A DNA stretch of 64,000 nucleotides from contig BAAHQB010000041.1 in the NCBI GenBank assembly GCA_054601695.1, positions 868,001 to 932,000 of the forward strand. The letters run 5' to 3'. The DNA comes from Amorphochlora amoebiformis (Eukaryota > Cercozoa > Chlorarachniophyceae). Below are positions 1 to 63,979 of this stretch, piece by piece (the stretch's first letter is position 1; each line of letters begins with the position of its first letter). The notes below the pieces were generated by a model that saw nothing but the letters and a program-made list of their open reading frames with translations, searched no databases and was not told the origin of the DNA. The position numbers and the translations under genes are program-made.

Positions 1-141
1 GTTAGGGTTAGGAAGAATGGGATTGGGGTTGGGATTGGTTTGTAATGTATCGTATATAGACATACATGGGTATGCCTTTAGGTATGTGCTTTCTGGGTTA
101 CTTCTTATGTGTGTGTGTGTGTATATGTGTCGAATATATAC

Positions 142-228
<87 letters not shown>

Positions 229-255
229 TATTCGTTAGTGGGGTTAGGGTAGGAC

Positions 256-446
256 CTCACGAGCCCTTTGGAGGCGGAGTTGTTCTTTCAGGGATGCAGC
301 TTCTGAATTATAAATATATGGTGTATATTTATGTTTTATATGTGTGTATGCACTAAACATAATTGCTACATCATTAAATATATCGGTACTTACATTCACA
401 CAACATGCATACATGCGTTCATATGTATACGCACACACTCACATAT

Positions 447-522
<76 letters not shown>

Positions 523-546
523 CATATATATATATGTATACATTAC

Positions 547-577
<31 letters not shown>

Positions 578-1051
578 TAAATGCATACACCTTTTTCCGC
601 AGCCTCATACCGCTCCCTCTCAGTTTTCGGCCTATGCCTCTTAGGTGTATTTTTCACAGACCTACGGAGAACATACATAAACATTCAAATATACTTCGCC
701 TAAACCTCCAAAGTCTCCCGTTGCTCTCTCCCATCCCCTTCTCTCTCTCGATGGAATCTCAGATCTCTATGAGCGCACCGTAGATCATAGGCGAGTTGTA
801 ATGTTTCCAGAGTGACCTCGGCGTGGGTGGGGTTGGGGGATAAGGTGGCGATAACCAGGAGCTTTCCGTCTCCTCCTAAGGCTTTTCGTACTAGTGTTGT
901 AACGGCTGAAGTCTGGGATGTATATATATTTTGTACACGTGTATGTGTGTTTGTGTGGACGTGCAAATGTGTGCTTGTGTGCGTGTTTTATGAATGTATA
1001 GGTATTATATATATATATATATATATATGTGTAAATGTGTACATACATATA

Positions 1052-1127
<76 letters not shown>

Positions 1128-1371
1128 CACACATACACACACACATATGTATGTGTGTGTGTGCATACGCACTTATGTATATGTGTTATGTGCATATGTG
1201 CATATATGTATGTGTATATATATGTATGTGTGTTGTGTGTGTGTGTGTGTATGCGTGTGTTTATTTTTAAGTATGTGTGCATATATATGTATACATATGT
1301 GTATATGTGTATGTGTATATATATGTACATATATGTGTATATAAATGTGTAGTGTATTTAGTATACATCAT

Positions 1372-1434
<63 letters not shown>

Positions 1435-1873
1435 ATATACATACATCATAAATCTTTAGCCCACCTCATACGGCTTCGGACTGGGATCATTAAGTGGATG
1501 CTGTATAACATGATTCACAACCTCGCGCAACCCATCCAACCTCAGGTTAGGCTTATGGTTGGGTAGGGTAACGACTAGGGTCGGGGTTAGGGTTAGGGTG
1601 ACTGTTACGGTTAGGGTTAGCGTGACGTTTAGGGTGACGATTAGAGTTACGGATTCTGGTTAGGGTGCCGGTTGGGGTTATGATTAAGGTGACGGTTAGG
1701 GTTAGGTTGACGGTCTGTTGGGGTTATAGAGTGACGGTTATGGTTAGGGTGATGGGATAAGGGTTACGGTTAGGATTAGCGAGACAGGGATGGGTGGCTT
1801 GGGACATACTATTTTTATAATATATACATATATATATATATATATGTATAATATATATATATATATTATATAT

Positions 1874-1928
<55 letters not shown>

Positions 1929-1939
1929 ATATCCATATT

Positions 1940-1971
<32 letters not shown>

Positions 1972-2162
1972 ATATCCATATATATATATATATGTATATA
2001 TACAAATATATATATATATATATATATATAACATATATATATATATATATATACCCTAGGTTGGGGCGGGGGGCTTCTGTAGGGGCGAGGTCCTGGATGA
2101 TGTATGTGTATACGTAGGTGTAACATTCATACTATATATATTATATACATATATACATATAC

Positions 2163-2197
<35 letters not shown>

Positions 2198-2317
2198 AAT
2201 ATATATATATATACATATATACATATACAGTTATACGTAAATATATATACATGAACATAAATATATAGTGTATATATAGCACAAATATTATACATTATAG
2301 ATATATATATATACATA

Positions 2318-2350
<33 letters not shown>

Positions 2351-2486
2351 TAATATGTAAACATATATATATATATATAAATATATATATATATATGTAT
2401 GTGTATGTATATATATATGTGTGTAAATGTATGTTTTTATGCGTCTAATACATCTGTGTATATACATACGTATATATATACATATA

Positions 2487-2531
<45 letters not shown>

Positions 2532-2532
2532 A

Positions 2533-2586
<54 letters not shown>

Positions 2587-2727
2587 AACATGCATGGATA
2601 TATTTAATATATATATATATATATATATTTAATATATATATATATATATATATATATTATCTCCGTGTATTTATATGTATGTGTATATATATATATATTA
2701 ATAATTTTCTGTATTATACACACACAC

Positions 2728-2780
<53 letters not shown>

Positions 2781-2934
2781 GGATATGTACACATACATAC
2801 TCTGACCGCGAATGTGATAGATCCTTTCGCGATATGGGTGGATTCTAAGGTTTTGTGGGTCGGGGCTTGGACTTGAATTGTTAAAAGTCGGTGGGACCCT
2901 TCTTGTCTGGGAACGTTTTATATATATACACATA

Positions 2935-3021
<87 letters not shown>

Positions 3022-3205
3022 TACATACATGCATCTATATACATTATATATCCATACATACATATATATCTATATATACCCTATATATATGTATATATGT
3101 ATATATATATATATATGTATATATGTATATATATACATATATATGTATGTGCAACATATAGGTATTGTACACACACACATATGTATATACATATACACAC
3201 ATATA

Positions 3206-3270
<65 letters not shown>

Positions 3271-3539
3271 TTATACAAAAAGCAAAGAGCATATGTTTCG
3301 TATATTGGTTGGCAAATGTTTTTGGGATGTGTCATTTCCTCTACAACCTGGGCCTTTGAGATGCTATGTGCAGTGCCTGCGTAGCTTCCTGGACACTCGC
3401 CATATTCTAGGCACATTTAGATATAGAAACATATTTATATATATATATACATATATATATATATGATATATATATAAATACTCATCTATATACATATTAA
3501 TATGCATAAGATAAAAAATATATACATATATTATATATC

Positions 3540-3586
<47 letters not shown>

Positions 3587-3587
3587 C

Positions 3588-3622
<35 letters not shown>

Positions 3623-3678
3623 GTATAATTTTATATATTGCTGCAGCGTAGTCTATCGTACACTTGCAAAATTTCCAT

Positions 3679-3752
<74 letters not shown>

Positions 3753-3813
3753 GTATTGGCATATATGGGTGTGAGTCTGTCACTATACCTGAAACGCTGC
3801 TGGAGATTCAGCC

Positions 3814-3868
<55 letters not shown>

Positions 3869-3983
3869 TATAAGATACTTATATATATATATATTTATAA
3901 GTATACTTATATATGTTTATTATATATATACACACATATATGTGTGTATATATGTGTATATATATACATATACACACATATAT

Positions 3984-4024
<41 letters not shown>

Positions 4025-4097
4025 CATATATATAATATACATATTTTACATACATATTATATACAAATTCATATGCACGTCTATATATATATATATA

Positions 4098-4153
<56 letters not shown>

Positions 4154-4666
4154 GACATGCATAAACAATTGTACACATTCGACCTGAGTAATCGACAGGC
4201 TCCGAGAAAACGTAGACAAACTCCCGCCCATATCCCCATCTCCCTGGATGTCCCCAGCACTTGGAAGAAGGTCTGTGATCACGTCGTCCTCTGAAATCTC
4301 CACGTATCGCACCCGCACAACACACGGGCTGTCGCTGGCTCCTGTTAAAGTTAGTGTTAGGGTAAGGTTTTAGGGGGTCCGGTTCGGCACGAAAATCTTA
4401 GAACCGGGGATGTTTTGTTGTTGTTTCAGGATTGATTGAGCAAAGCTTCGAATGTTCGTGTATTTTTTCTGTAATGCATTTTAAACATATTTTGATATGT
4501 GTATACCACATTTATATTTATACTTGCGTACATGTGTGTATTAGTGTGTGTACAAGTATTCACGTATATTATATATGTATATGTAATATATAAGAGTATA
4601 TATATATATATAAATATGTTCTATTATACATATATAAACATAAAAGATATGTTTACACATGCAACC

Positions 4667-4715
<49 letters not shown>

Positions 4716-4723
4716 CTTCATGC

Positions 4724-4754
<31 letters not shown>

Positions 4755-4813
4755 AGTGTGTGTTCTATTATACATATATAAACATAAAAGATATGTATAC
4801 ACATACAACCTAC

Positions 4814-4885
<72 letters not shown>

Positions 4886-5922
4886 TCATGCATATATATA
4901 TATTATATATATATATATATATTTTATATATGTGTGTGTTTGTGTGTGTGTGCATATTTTCTAAGGACTACCCATCTCGCTAGGAAGCGAGCGGAAGATC
5001 TCCGCCACAGCCCTGGGGGCAGCACCAACCCCAAGTCCACCCTTTCCCTCCAGTGTATACGTCTTGCCGGAGCCTGTCGATCCGACCGCGATCACGGCCA
5101 CCTGGGTTAGGGTTGAATTTAGGGTTTGGTTGGAAGCGCTGCAGTGAAATTTGATATAGGAAGTTCGGTTATAAGGGGTGGGGTGGGGTTGAGGACAAAA
5201 GCGGTTGGATCAGGGTTTAGGTAGGGTTGGCGTTAGGATGAGGATTGACTTCGTAGCCGGCGAGCGCGTCCGTGACGTACTTGTGGATCGCACGACGGTA
5301 TACCTTGGGACATGTTGCACATGAAATATTATACTACATACCAAAGCTGGCATAGCCCTAGTTCCAACCCTACTCCAGCCTCAGATTGTTCTAGAGCTCT
5401 GGTCTTACCCTATTTTCCCCCCATCTCCATCCCTTTCGCCCCTCCCTCCCTCTCACCTTCCCCTCTCTAACTCTGTCACTCATTGTGTACCTAGCCCAAT
5501 CAACCTCTTCCTGAGAAGCCCCTTCAGTGAAGGCGTCATCGAATACGTACGTGCGGGGGGCCGAGGGGATGTTGAGGGAACTAGAGGAACTCCTGGCTAG
5601 TATTACCTAATGAGAAATGAGAGCGACGAGAGAAGAGATAGACAGGAGAGGGAAGCAAGGGGAGAGAAAGTTAGAGTTCGGACCTCTTTCGTGAATGAAT
5701 CACACAATGGTGGAATCATATACCTCTCTTTTCTCAGGTAAGCACAGCACGTTTCCCGTTGGGGTGGAATGGGACGGGGAGAGAGACGATTGGGGAGGAT
5801 TCACGGGACTCACCCTTAGCTCCTGATTACATAGGATACCAAATATATGTAAATAGACATAGATTTACATATATATATATACATATATATATGTATAATA
5901 TATATATATATATATTTATTTA

Positions 5923-5960
<38 letters not shown>

Positions 5961-6687
5961 AAATAAATGTATACTAACGTACACACAGCAACATACCCAC
6001 CTCCCTCTCCGCCTCAGTCAGCGGCCTGACTCTCGCTACGACCTTTGCATACTCTCCAATCAATCCTTCTCCCTCCCCTACCGCTGCGCTCCCACCAGAT
6101 CCCCCAAAAGGAATCCTTGGAAGCGGTGATGTCCCCGTGTTCATTGAACCTCCCGAGGGTCCCCCAGAGTTCCGTAGTGTCAACATTGGCATGTCACCAA
6201 GGGAGACGGACGCGGAGGGATAAGGCAACATTCCCGTGGCCAGTCCCGTAAAGCCCAATCCCTTAGACCCATCGGCCATTCCTTGCTCCCCGCCCGCCCG
6301 CGTGGATACCTGGGCCACCGGAGGTACCGAAAAATCAGCGCCGAGTGGCAGATGTATCTTTGGCGACCCCAAGTTCGTATGTGCAGTGGGATCAGCTGAA
6401 AGTTTCGAGATTATTGCCGCATCTTCACCGAATCCACTTCGTTTGTATGGTGGGGGTGGAGGGGGAGGGCGGCTTGACCAGATGGAAGCCACCGAGCCGC
6501 CGCGAAGAGATATCGGGGCAGCTTGATATCCGTCTTCTATTGTGGACGACAGACGGGCAGGGTACGCAACATTTGTGAGGCAAAGTGTGGTGGCTGTGAA
6601 GACGACCAATATGCGGGAGAGGTGAGAGGAGGCATAGCGAGGGTTTATGAGGCGGTTTTGGGCCCGGAGGGATACGAAAGCTCGCAT
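256..6687 (-). CDS. Divergent kinesin-like motor protein (3' end off the left edge)
   Basis: ATP-dependent microtubule motor by family. Exons, 5' to 3' on the minus strand: 6687-6001, 5822-about 5724, 5592-5505, 5303-5250, 5101-4972, 4341-4184, 3406-3348, 2906-2801, 2092-2055, 1540-1465, 912-779, 637-591, 302-256. A Gly/Ser/Pro-rich N-terminal region of about 200 residues (with a run of seven prolines) precedes the motor. Motor landmarks in order: [12 protein letters not shown] (beta1), [14 protein letters not shown], the P-loop [42 protein letters not shown] where switch I (SSRSH) should be, DLAPTE where switch II reads DLAGSE in active kinesins, and [21 protein letters not shown] charged coiled-coil neck follows and leaves the window. 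From 5592 leftward the phases agree at every join; the junctions around exon 2 are unresolved. The altered switch residues suggest weak ATPase activity, or a microexon missed between 3348 and 2906. The subfamily cannot be assigned. Confidence 0.88.
1555..1795 (+). repeat. Degenerate TTAGGG-type array in a kinesin intron
   Basis: Units such as GGTTAGGGTGACGGTTAGGGTTA with TGACGG and TTACGG variants. The coding (minus) strand reads CCCTAA and leads directly into the acceptor of exon 1540-1465. Confidence 0.92.
4610..4925. repeat. Tandem duplication inside a kinesin intron
   Basis: Two copies of a unit starting TTCTATTATACATATATAAACATAAAAGATATG, continuing ACACAT.CAACCTACATAT, then a TA run, then ATCTTCATGCATATATA. 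They begin near 4616 and 4763, and differ mainly in TA-run length. Confidence 0.88.
5102..5240 (+). repeat. TTAGGG-like stretch before the P-loop exon acceptor
   Basis: Short TTAGGG variants. On the coding strand, CCCTAACCCAG forms the acceptor of exon 5101-4972. Confidence 0.75.
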
Positions 6688-6988
6688 GTTTTGAATAATT
6701 GGGACAGATGTTATATCTTCTTTGACTGCACTTCCACGGAAAAAGATGGATCAAGCTTGTATCCTTCGTATGTGACACAATTTACGCCTGTATCGTCTAT
6801 GGAATGTCCATGCCAGGCGCTGATTCCATTCCGGGCCGGGTGAGCGCCATTGTGGTTGGCCGGCAAAATAAGACTTTCTAGTAGTATATCTAAAAACAGA
6901 TACACTATATAATTCCTAGTGATATGAGCACATATCTCATCATATATCTTATTATATCTTAGTTGATAGACATCAAACACTCGCCCCG
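6688..6988. promoter_or_regulatory. Divergent promoter region between kinesin and ligase genes
   Basis: The 300 bp between the proposed start codons at 6687 (minus) and 6989 (plus) has ordinary base composition and no TA array, unlike the introns on both sides. It must hold the 5' UTRs and start sites of both genes if the two starts are right. I see no motif I would name. A minus-strand frame of 89 codons (6711-6980) crosses it but resembles nothing known to me and is not needed by either gene. Confidence 0.45.
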
Positions 6989-18410
<11,422 letters not shown>

Positions 18411-18622
18411 CAAATAGTATTATAAATATATGTATGTATTTAAATGTATATGTATAGTTTAACTTCTTTCAATTTCTCGCTTTCACCCTCTCCCTCTCCA
18501 TCTTTCCCTGCTACCCCTTTATGATGTTTCATCTTCTCTCTATTCCTTTTACTCTTTCTATTTCTATGAGTTTTTAACTATCAGCCTATCTCCCTCTCTT
18601 CCCTCTCGACTCTTTATTTCCC

Positions 18623-18635
<13 letters not shown>
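18411..18635 (+). other. 3' flank of the ligase gene, no gene seen
   Basis: Directly after the TAA at 18408-18410 comes about 220 bp of pyrimidine-rich, non-repetitive DNA and then a TA array. It probably contains the 3' UTR. No coding frame with splice signals was found. Confidence 0.5.
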
Positions 18636-18669
<34 letters not shown>

Positions 18670-19036
18670 ATATATATATATATATATATGTATATGTATA
18701 TATAATATAAATATATATAAATATTATGTATATATGTACGTATATATGTAGTATATATCTACATGTATAAAAATTATATATATTTGTGTGTGTGCATGTA
18801 TATATATTATGTTTATATATATACATATATATATATACATATATATATATATATGTACATGTATAAATATACGTGCATGTACAATACATACACATGTATA
18901 TATATACATATATATATATATATATGGGTATGCATGTATATTTGTATATATAAATGTATATGTGTGATAGTATATATATATATATATATAATATATATAT
19001 ATATATACTACTATTGTGACATAATATATAATATAC

Positions 19037-19072
<36 letters not shown>

Positions 19073-19162
19073 ATAAATATATGTATATGTAGTGTGCATA
19101 TGTGTATATACCACTTTTCTTTTCCTCTCTCCCCCCCTCCCCCTCTCTCTCTCCCTCATTTC

Positions 19163-19211
<49 letters not shown>

Positions 19212-19302
19212 TATATATATGTATACATATATATATATATGTATATATATTAATTATATATATATATAGATATATAATGTATATAAAATATATATACAGT
19301 AT

Positions 19303-25145
<5,843 letters not shown>

Positions 25146-25318
25146 TTTCGGACACGGAGACTCAGCTCACAATTTATTTGGCCTTTAAGTGCGCAATAAG
25201 CGGCCCTTGATCGTGTTTTTGCTCTGTTGACAATGTTTGCCATATAAGTTGGTTTGAAAAAGATTTAATTGGTTCATGTGAAGTGTACATGTATCATACA
25301 TGTATGATTTTATTATTG

Positions 25319-25320
<2 letters not shown>
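25146..25320 (+). other. 3' flank of the RIIa-like gene, no gene seen
   Basis: Non-repetitive sequence after the TGA at 25143-25145, likely the 3' UTR. TA arrays follow from about 25320 to 25815 with nothing else visible. Confidence 0.45.
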
Positions 25321-25371
<51 letters not shown>

Positions 25372-25378
25372 ATATATA

Positions 25379-25439
<61 letters not shown>

Positions 25440-25558
25440 AACATATGGAAATATATCTAAAAATACATATCCAGATATATATGTACATATTATCTAGATT
25501 ATGCAACGTATACATCTAGCGCATATCTAGTAATTATTTACATATACATACATATAAT

Positions 25559-25632
<74 letters not shown>

Positions 25633-25676
25633 TAATCACTGAACATAGTCATGATATATATATACATACATATACT

Positions 25677-25745
<69 letters not shown>

Positions 25746-25778
25746 TTATATATATATATATATAGCGGTATATATATA

Positions 25779-25817
<39 letters not shown>

Positions 25818-25829
25818 TGTATTAGTTAA

Positions 25830-26105
25830 GGATATAGTTAGGGTTAGGGTTAGTGTTACGGTTAGGAGTAAAGGTTAGGGATCAGGATTTCGGTTAGGAT
25901 ATATCGCGATATCGATGACAAGGGTCAGTTAGATCAGCTCCTCATCCTAGCCTTAACCCCAACCCTAACCCTGACTCTTAACCTGAACCCTAGCGATGAA
26001 GAAGACCATTTTGAGAGCTAAGTTGTTCAGCCTATTCTAACCCTAACATTAACCCTACCGGTACCCTATCCCTACCTACCCCTACTCCTACTCCTACCCC
26101 TACAT
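25830..26105 (+). repeat. Degenerate telomere-like array in both orientations
   Basis: TTAGGG-type words dominate 25830-25895 and CCCTAA-type words dominate 25950-26105, with unique sequence between. The right half precedes a possible first exon at 25998 (see the following island). Confidence 0.85.
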
Positions 26106-26820
26106 ATGTTATACAATATACATATATATACATATATAATATTATATATATATATATATATATGTATATATAGTGTTTCTAATAATGCGTATTCATGCTC
26201 ACGCACGTACCGTGTTGCATCGTATTTTGCCGAAGTTTTGGCGAATACATCGAACGTTGGGTCCCTTTTGCTATCCATCCATGTCTATATATATATATAT
26301 GTAAGATGGAATGTATACGTAAGACACACATCTCCTGAGTACTATAGTGGCCATGTAAATATGTGCGTGGGTATAACGACCTGTGCGCATGTACATCTTC
26401 CATTTAAATATTCACCTTGGGTGTTTACGATCCGTGGGGGTCATGTTTGTCCCAAGTGGCGCAAACTGATGACGTATTCCATTTTCATCAAAACCTTCGA
26501 AGTGAACCACCCCAAAGAGTTCCCTTGATCTATACCGACTGTTTTAGGTGTAACCCGATTATCAGCACGCCAGCCTACATCCCATACTGCACGCCAGCCT
26601 ACATCCCATACTGTATTCAACCCGGTGAACAGAAAGTATCATATCAGAACGCCGAGATACGTTACCGACATGTAGATGTGTGCGAGGAAAAGGAGAGAGG
26701 ATTCTTGTGCGGAAAGGAGGTAACTTGGAGCAGCGCCATTCTTGGTCGTGATATTCCAGCTAGTCACGGCTGTGTCACATCCATGAGCTACTACTTGGCG
26801 CGACGATGCACCCTATAGCT
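25998..26820 (+). other. Coding-like island, possible 5' exons of the gene at 27203-30846
   Basis: Candidate plus exons with agreeing phases are about 25998-26022 (ATG, MKKTILRA), 26175-26285 (RVASYFAEVLANTSNVGSLL in the open frame) and a later open frame to 26818. The later frame carries a perfect 24-bp tandem duplication near 26568-26615, encoding TPAYIPYC twice. It is Cys/Tyr-rich and ends YLARRCTL, but it has no ATG of its own. A rival minus-strand reading is an ATG exon at 26278-26211 (MDSKRDPTFDVFAKTSAK) with a good GTACGT donor. I cannot decide between them and recognise no domain. Confidence 0.3.
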
Positions 26821-27202
26821 TTTGGGCCCTGTGGAATCACCTAAGTAAATTTAATTGTATTGACCGTTTCGGAAAATAATGTAATATTTTCCTTAGTTTG
26901 TCGGGTGGGATGCCAATCCAGAGTGATGGCCTAGATCGGTCGCATTCGATGGTTGCCTTGGCAATTTGGGCTTCTTTTGCGCTATCCGTGTGCGCTCAGA
27001 TTGGGGAAATGGTTGTGGAGAACGTCGCTATCGAGGAAGAATCAGGGGAAATTGCGGTTTGACCTTCCGAGAATATTTGAATTGACAGTTTAGTCTTCTC
27101 CTGAGTAAGCAAGGGTTGAAATAAATAGGTATGGGCTGAGATTGGGATTATATCCATTCGTCTTCCGCCGTTTTACAGCGTGCGCGAGGGGAACCTTTCC
27201 AC

Positions 27203-30846
<3,644 letters not shown>

Positions 30847-31041
30847 ATAGTATAAGAGGACGCAGTAGATTCGAGAGAGTATAGATAGCATAGTCATAGA
30901 TATGCTGGAGATCGCAGCAAATCTAGAGATTGCTGGGGATCGCCTCATCCGGTTCTAGTCGGTTGTAACGGTCTTTCAGTGTATTAGGTAACAAGGCGTG
31001 ACGCCCTCCCAAGTCACGCTCCGAAACTCTTCGCGAAGATT

Positions 31042-31602
31042 CTAGAATATTCTGTGCGTCAATACCCACTTTGTCCCAAACAAGTCAATCAGAATCCAAT
31101 TGACTAATTGAAACGGGTCTCGACCAAATAAATTATGTACTGGTTTTCTACACCGCTGCGATAACAATATTTTTTTAGAATCAAACTTGTATATATAAAG
31201 TATATATATATATATATACATATATACAAATACATACATATAATATATATATATATATATATTTGAACATATGTACATATATATGTATAATATGTATTTT
31301 TATACTCATATATACTCAGGCAGAAACCTTCGGGACAGCGATGGGCCCTTGGAAATGTAATCCCACCCCGACCTACCACCTCTAACATTATATATATATA
31401 TATATATATACATAATATATATACATATATACATATATATATATATATACGTAAATGTATGTATTTTTATTATATAAGATGAAGATATACTATGTACTCT
31501 ATCGATTCTTAACACTACCTCACTTCGCAAGATGAAACCTAAGTCATCCCTTGCCCAACCTATCTTTAGCCTTGACCGCCCAATTTTTCGGTCCGGTAGC
31601 AT
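31042..31602 (-). CDS. Possible small three-exon gene of unknown function
   Basis: Exons on the minus strand: 31602-31519 (ATG, MLPDRKIGRSRLKIGW), 31379-31316 and 31139-31042 (stop TAG). They total 246 nt, 81 residues, with agreeing phases. The C-terminus is hydrophobic (FQLVNWILIDLFGTKW), so a membrane-associated tail is possible. No family recognised. A competing plus-strand reading exists for the first island (ATG exon beginning MKPKSSLAQPIF) and for the second (ending PTPTYHL stop), so strand is not secure. Confidence 0.3.
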
Positions 31603-31783
31603 CTGCGGGCGGTGATCTTATAGGTCAACAGGTTTCAAACCCTACCCTAACCTAACCTAAACAACACGCAAACGTAATCCTAACCCTAACCCTAACCCTC
31701 ACCACAACGGCCACTAAGTGGCGGAGTCAACGGCCCTAGGGCTAAGACATGCTGGATAATCTGATCCTAACCCTCACCTCAAG

Positions 31784-37796
<6,013 letters not shown>

Positions 37797-37852
37797 GGTA
37801 ATTTAGTCTGAAACCCATCACATTATGACGCTAAGGGTAGTGATGAAGGAAA

Positions 37853-38829
<977 letters not shown>

Positions 38830-39025
38830 CGACTTGTCAGGCCTTTTTTTTGGTTGATCGTAATATGAATGATAAAATTGCCGCTCTGTAGTAGCCAGTT
38901 TCCGCGCAATGCAATGAGGTTGATTGAATTACGACTTGGGAAGGTGGCTCATGAAAATTAGCCCCCCTTTTTTTTCTATTTTAGATATGTATATGTATTT
39001 ACATATCAACAAATATATAATATGC

Positions 39026-39092
<67 letters not shown>

Positions 39093-39139
39093 TTATATAT
39101 ATGTATATATGTGTGTATATATATATATAAAATATGTAC

Positions 39140-40020
39140 CAGATAAAATACAAACATGATCTATGCACAAGAAACTAAGTAAACACCGTGATGCATTATG
39201 GTCTAGATGGGTGTTGCCAACAAATAGACCAATGCATGTCCACGATAACGGATCTTAATGCATATAAATTTAATGATATATGATACAAGTGGACGCAATT
39301 GTCTAGGACGTACATGTAGTTCCGAGAGATGCACACATGCAAGAGTTAACGCAGCGTAGATGGTAGCCAGCACTAAGTACGTTTATATATAGTATCGTGG
39401 CAGTGTACGTACGTACGTATGTATCAATAATTGCAATGATTCAATGTCGCTTTCAATACGTAAACTCTAGATACTACATAGTACGTCACAGTATCTCGAA
39501 GTATGACGTGTAACCGGATAATTATAAACACTTGACTGGGACTATCTAGACTAATTTAGAAAAACTAATTATGAACATGATTCTAGTGATTTGCAGAGAC
39601 TATGATCTAGATGATGTAGTTACTGAGTACGTACGTACGTACGCATGCGTATGATGCGTAATACTCTCTAGACTCAAGATACTGCAGCGTTCACGTATGC
39701 GTGTACGTCGAGATTTACGTACATTCGTATCACGGTATTACAGACTAGACAGTATGTATCTAGGTATGTGTGGACTTCGCACGCATACCACGCACGCCAC
39801 ACAAACAAGCCGCTGAGTAATGCAATTACATACTAAGAATATCAGAACAGGATATGGCGTACGTACGTACTAAACGTAATTACATCTAGTATAAGACACT
39901 GGATTGACATAGCATACGTACGTACCGGCCATGATGCATGTGAAATGTAGTACCAATCATCAACATTAATCTTATAATAACAGCTTGATCGTACTTCTGA
40001 CCCCTTCATTAGAGACTAAT
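39140..40020. other. Intergenic region with TACGTACGTA clusters
   Basis: About 880 bp of normal-composition, non-coding-looking DNA between the minus-strand gene at 37853-38829 and the fimbrin stop. Runs of the self-complementary word ACGTACGT occur near 39407-39420, 39629-39643, 39860-39870 and 39915-39926. Short CTAGA, ATGCAT and TAGATAC words recur too. No exon with splice signals seen. Confidence 0.6.
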
Positions 40021-40023
40021 TGG

Positions 40024-52556
<12,533 letters not shown>

Positions 52557-52704
52557 CTGGTACAGGATTTGTTACCATATATATACCATATATACCGCAT
52601 AGTATATACTTACACATAAATAATATATAAGTTCACATAATTCGTTCATCCATTCATCAACACACAAGAACAATGCACCCTCCCCCCAATAGCAAAGCCC
52701 TGAC

Positions 52705-52772
52705 CTTGGCTTCCGGATTAACAACAACTGGCTTCGGCTTAGCTAGCTGCTTCGGGGCCAGCGGAGGCCGGC
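52705..52772 (-). CDS. Coding-like exon between the coiled-coil gene and fimbrin
   Basis: Minus-strand exon with acceptor AGTAG and donor GTCAGG, encoding RPPLAPKQLAKPKPVVVNPEA. Its Lys/Pro composition resembles the basic region of the upstream gene (MPKPSMPRKKPK). It needs a phase-1 partner upstream, but the nearest upstream exon (53964-53885) ends in phase 0. So either an exon between 52.8 and 53.9 kb is missed or this exon starts elsewhere. It joins in phase to the fimbrin exon at 52556. Confidence 0.5.
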
Positions 52773-53158
52773 CTACTATGGTCTTACCCTAAGTGAATTA
52801 AATTGTTTGTGTTTACGTTAATGTAAGCTTTTGTGTGCGTGTATGTGTATATGTGTAACGTATGTATATGTCTACATGTATTACATATTGTATGTGTGTC
52901 TATTAAATATATGTACAAATATTTATATATATATACATATATATATTGTTTGTATATATATATTGTTTGTATATATATATTGTTTGTATATGTAAGATCC
53001 ATATGCATGTATGTATATTTATTCATTTTTGAACAGTATTTAATTTATATATACTGTTGTTTGTAATACACGTACGAATACAAAAGTATATATATACATA
53101 TAATATATATTATAAGTATATATATACATGTATATATCTATATATATTTGTATATACA

Positions 53159-53205
<47 letters not shown>

Positions 53206-53352
53206 TTGCACATGTTATATATATATGTGTTTATATATATGTATGTGTAAACATAATATATATATATATACTTACATATAATATATATATAGGATATGTA
53301 ACATGTTATGTATATACATGATATACCTTTCACATACGCATGTTCTAACGCG

Positions 53353-53405
<53 letters not shown>

Positions 53406-53498
53406 GTATGTATATATATATATATATACATGTATTACATATAATGTTTATATTTATGTTTGCATCTAGGTGAAAAATTAATATGAAGACCTGTAACG

Positions 53499-53588
<90 letters not shown>

Positions 53589-53589
53589 G

Positions 53590-53621
<32 letters not shown>

Positions 53622-53634
53622 TTGTGTGTGTATG

Positions 53635-53672
<38 letters not shown>

Positions 53673-53710
53673 ACATATACATGTACATGTAGATAGATGT
53701 AACATAAATC

Positions 53711-53751
<41 letters not shown>

Positions 53752-53821
53752 AATGTATATATATATATATAAATATGTAAATATATATATATATATATAT
53801 TTATATGTATAACAGATACAC

Positions 53822-53863
<42 letters not shown>

Positions 53864-53884
53864 GCACATATATAAATATCAAAC

Positions 53885-63979
<10,095 letters not shown>

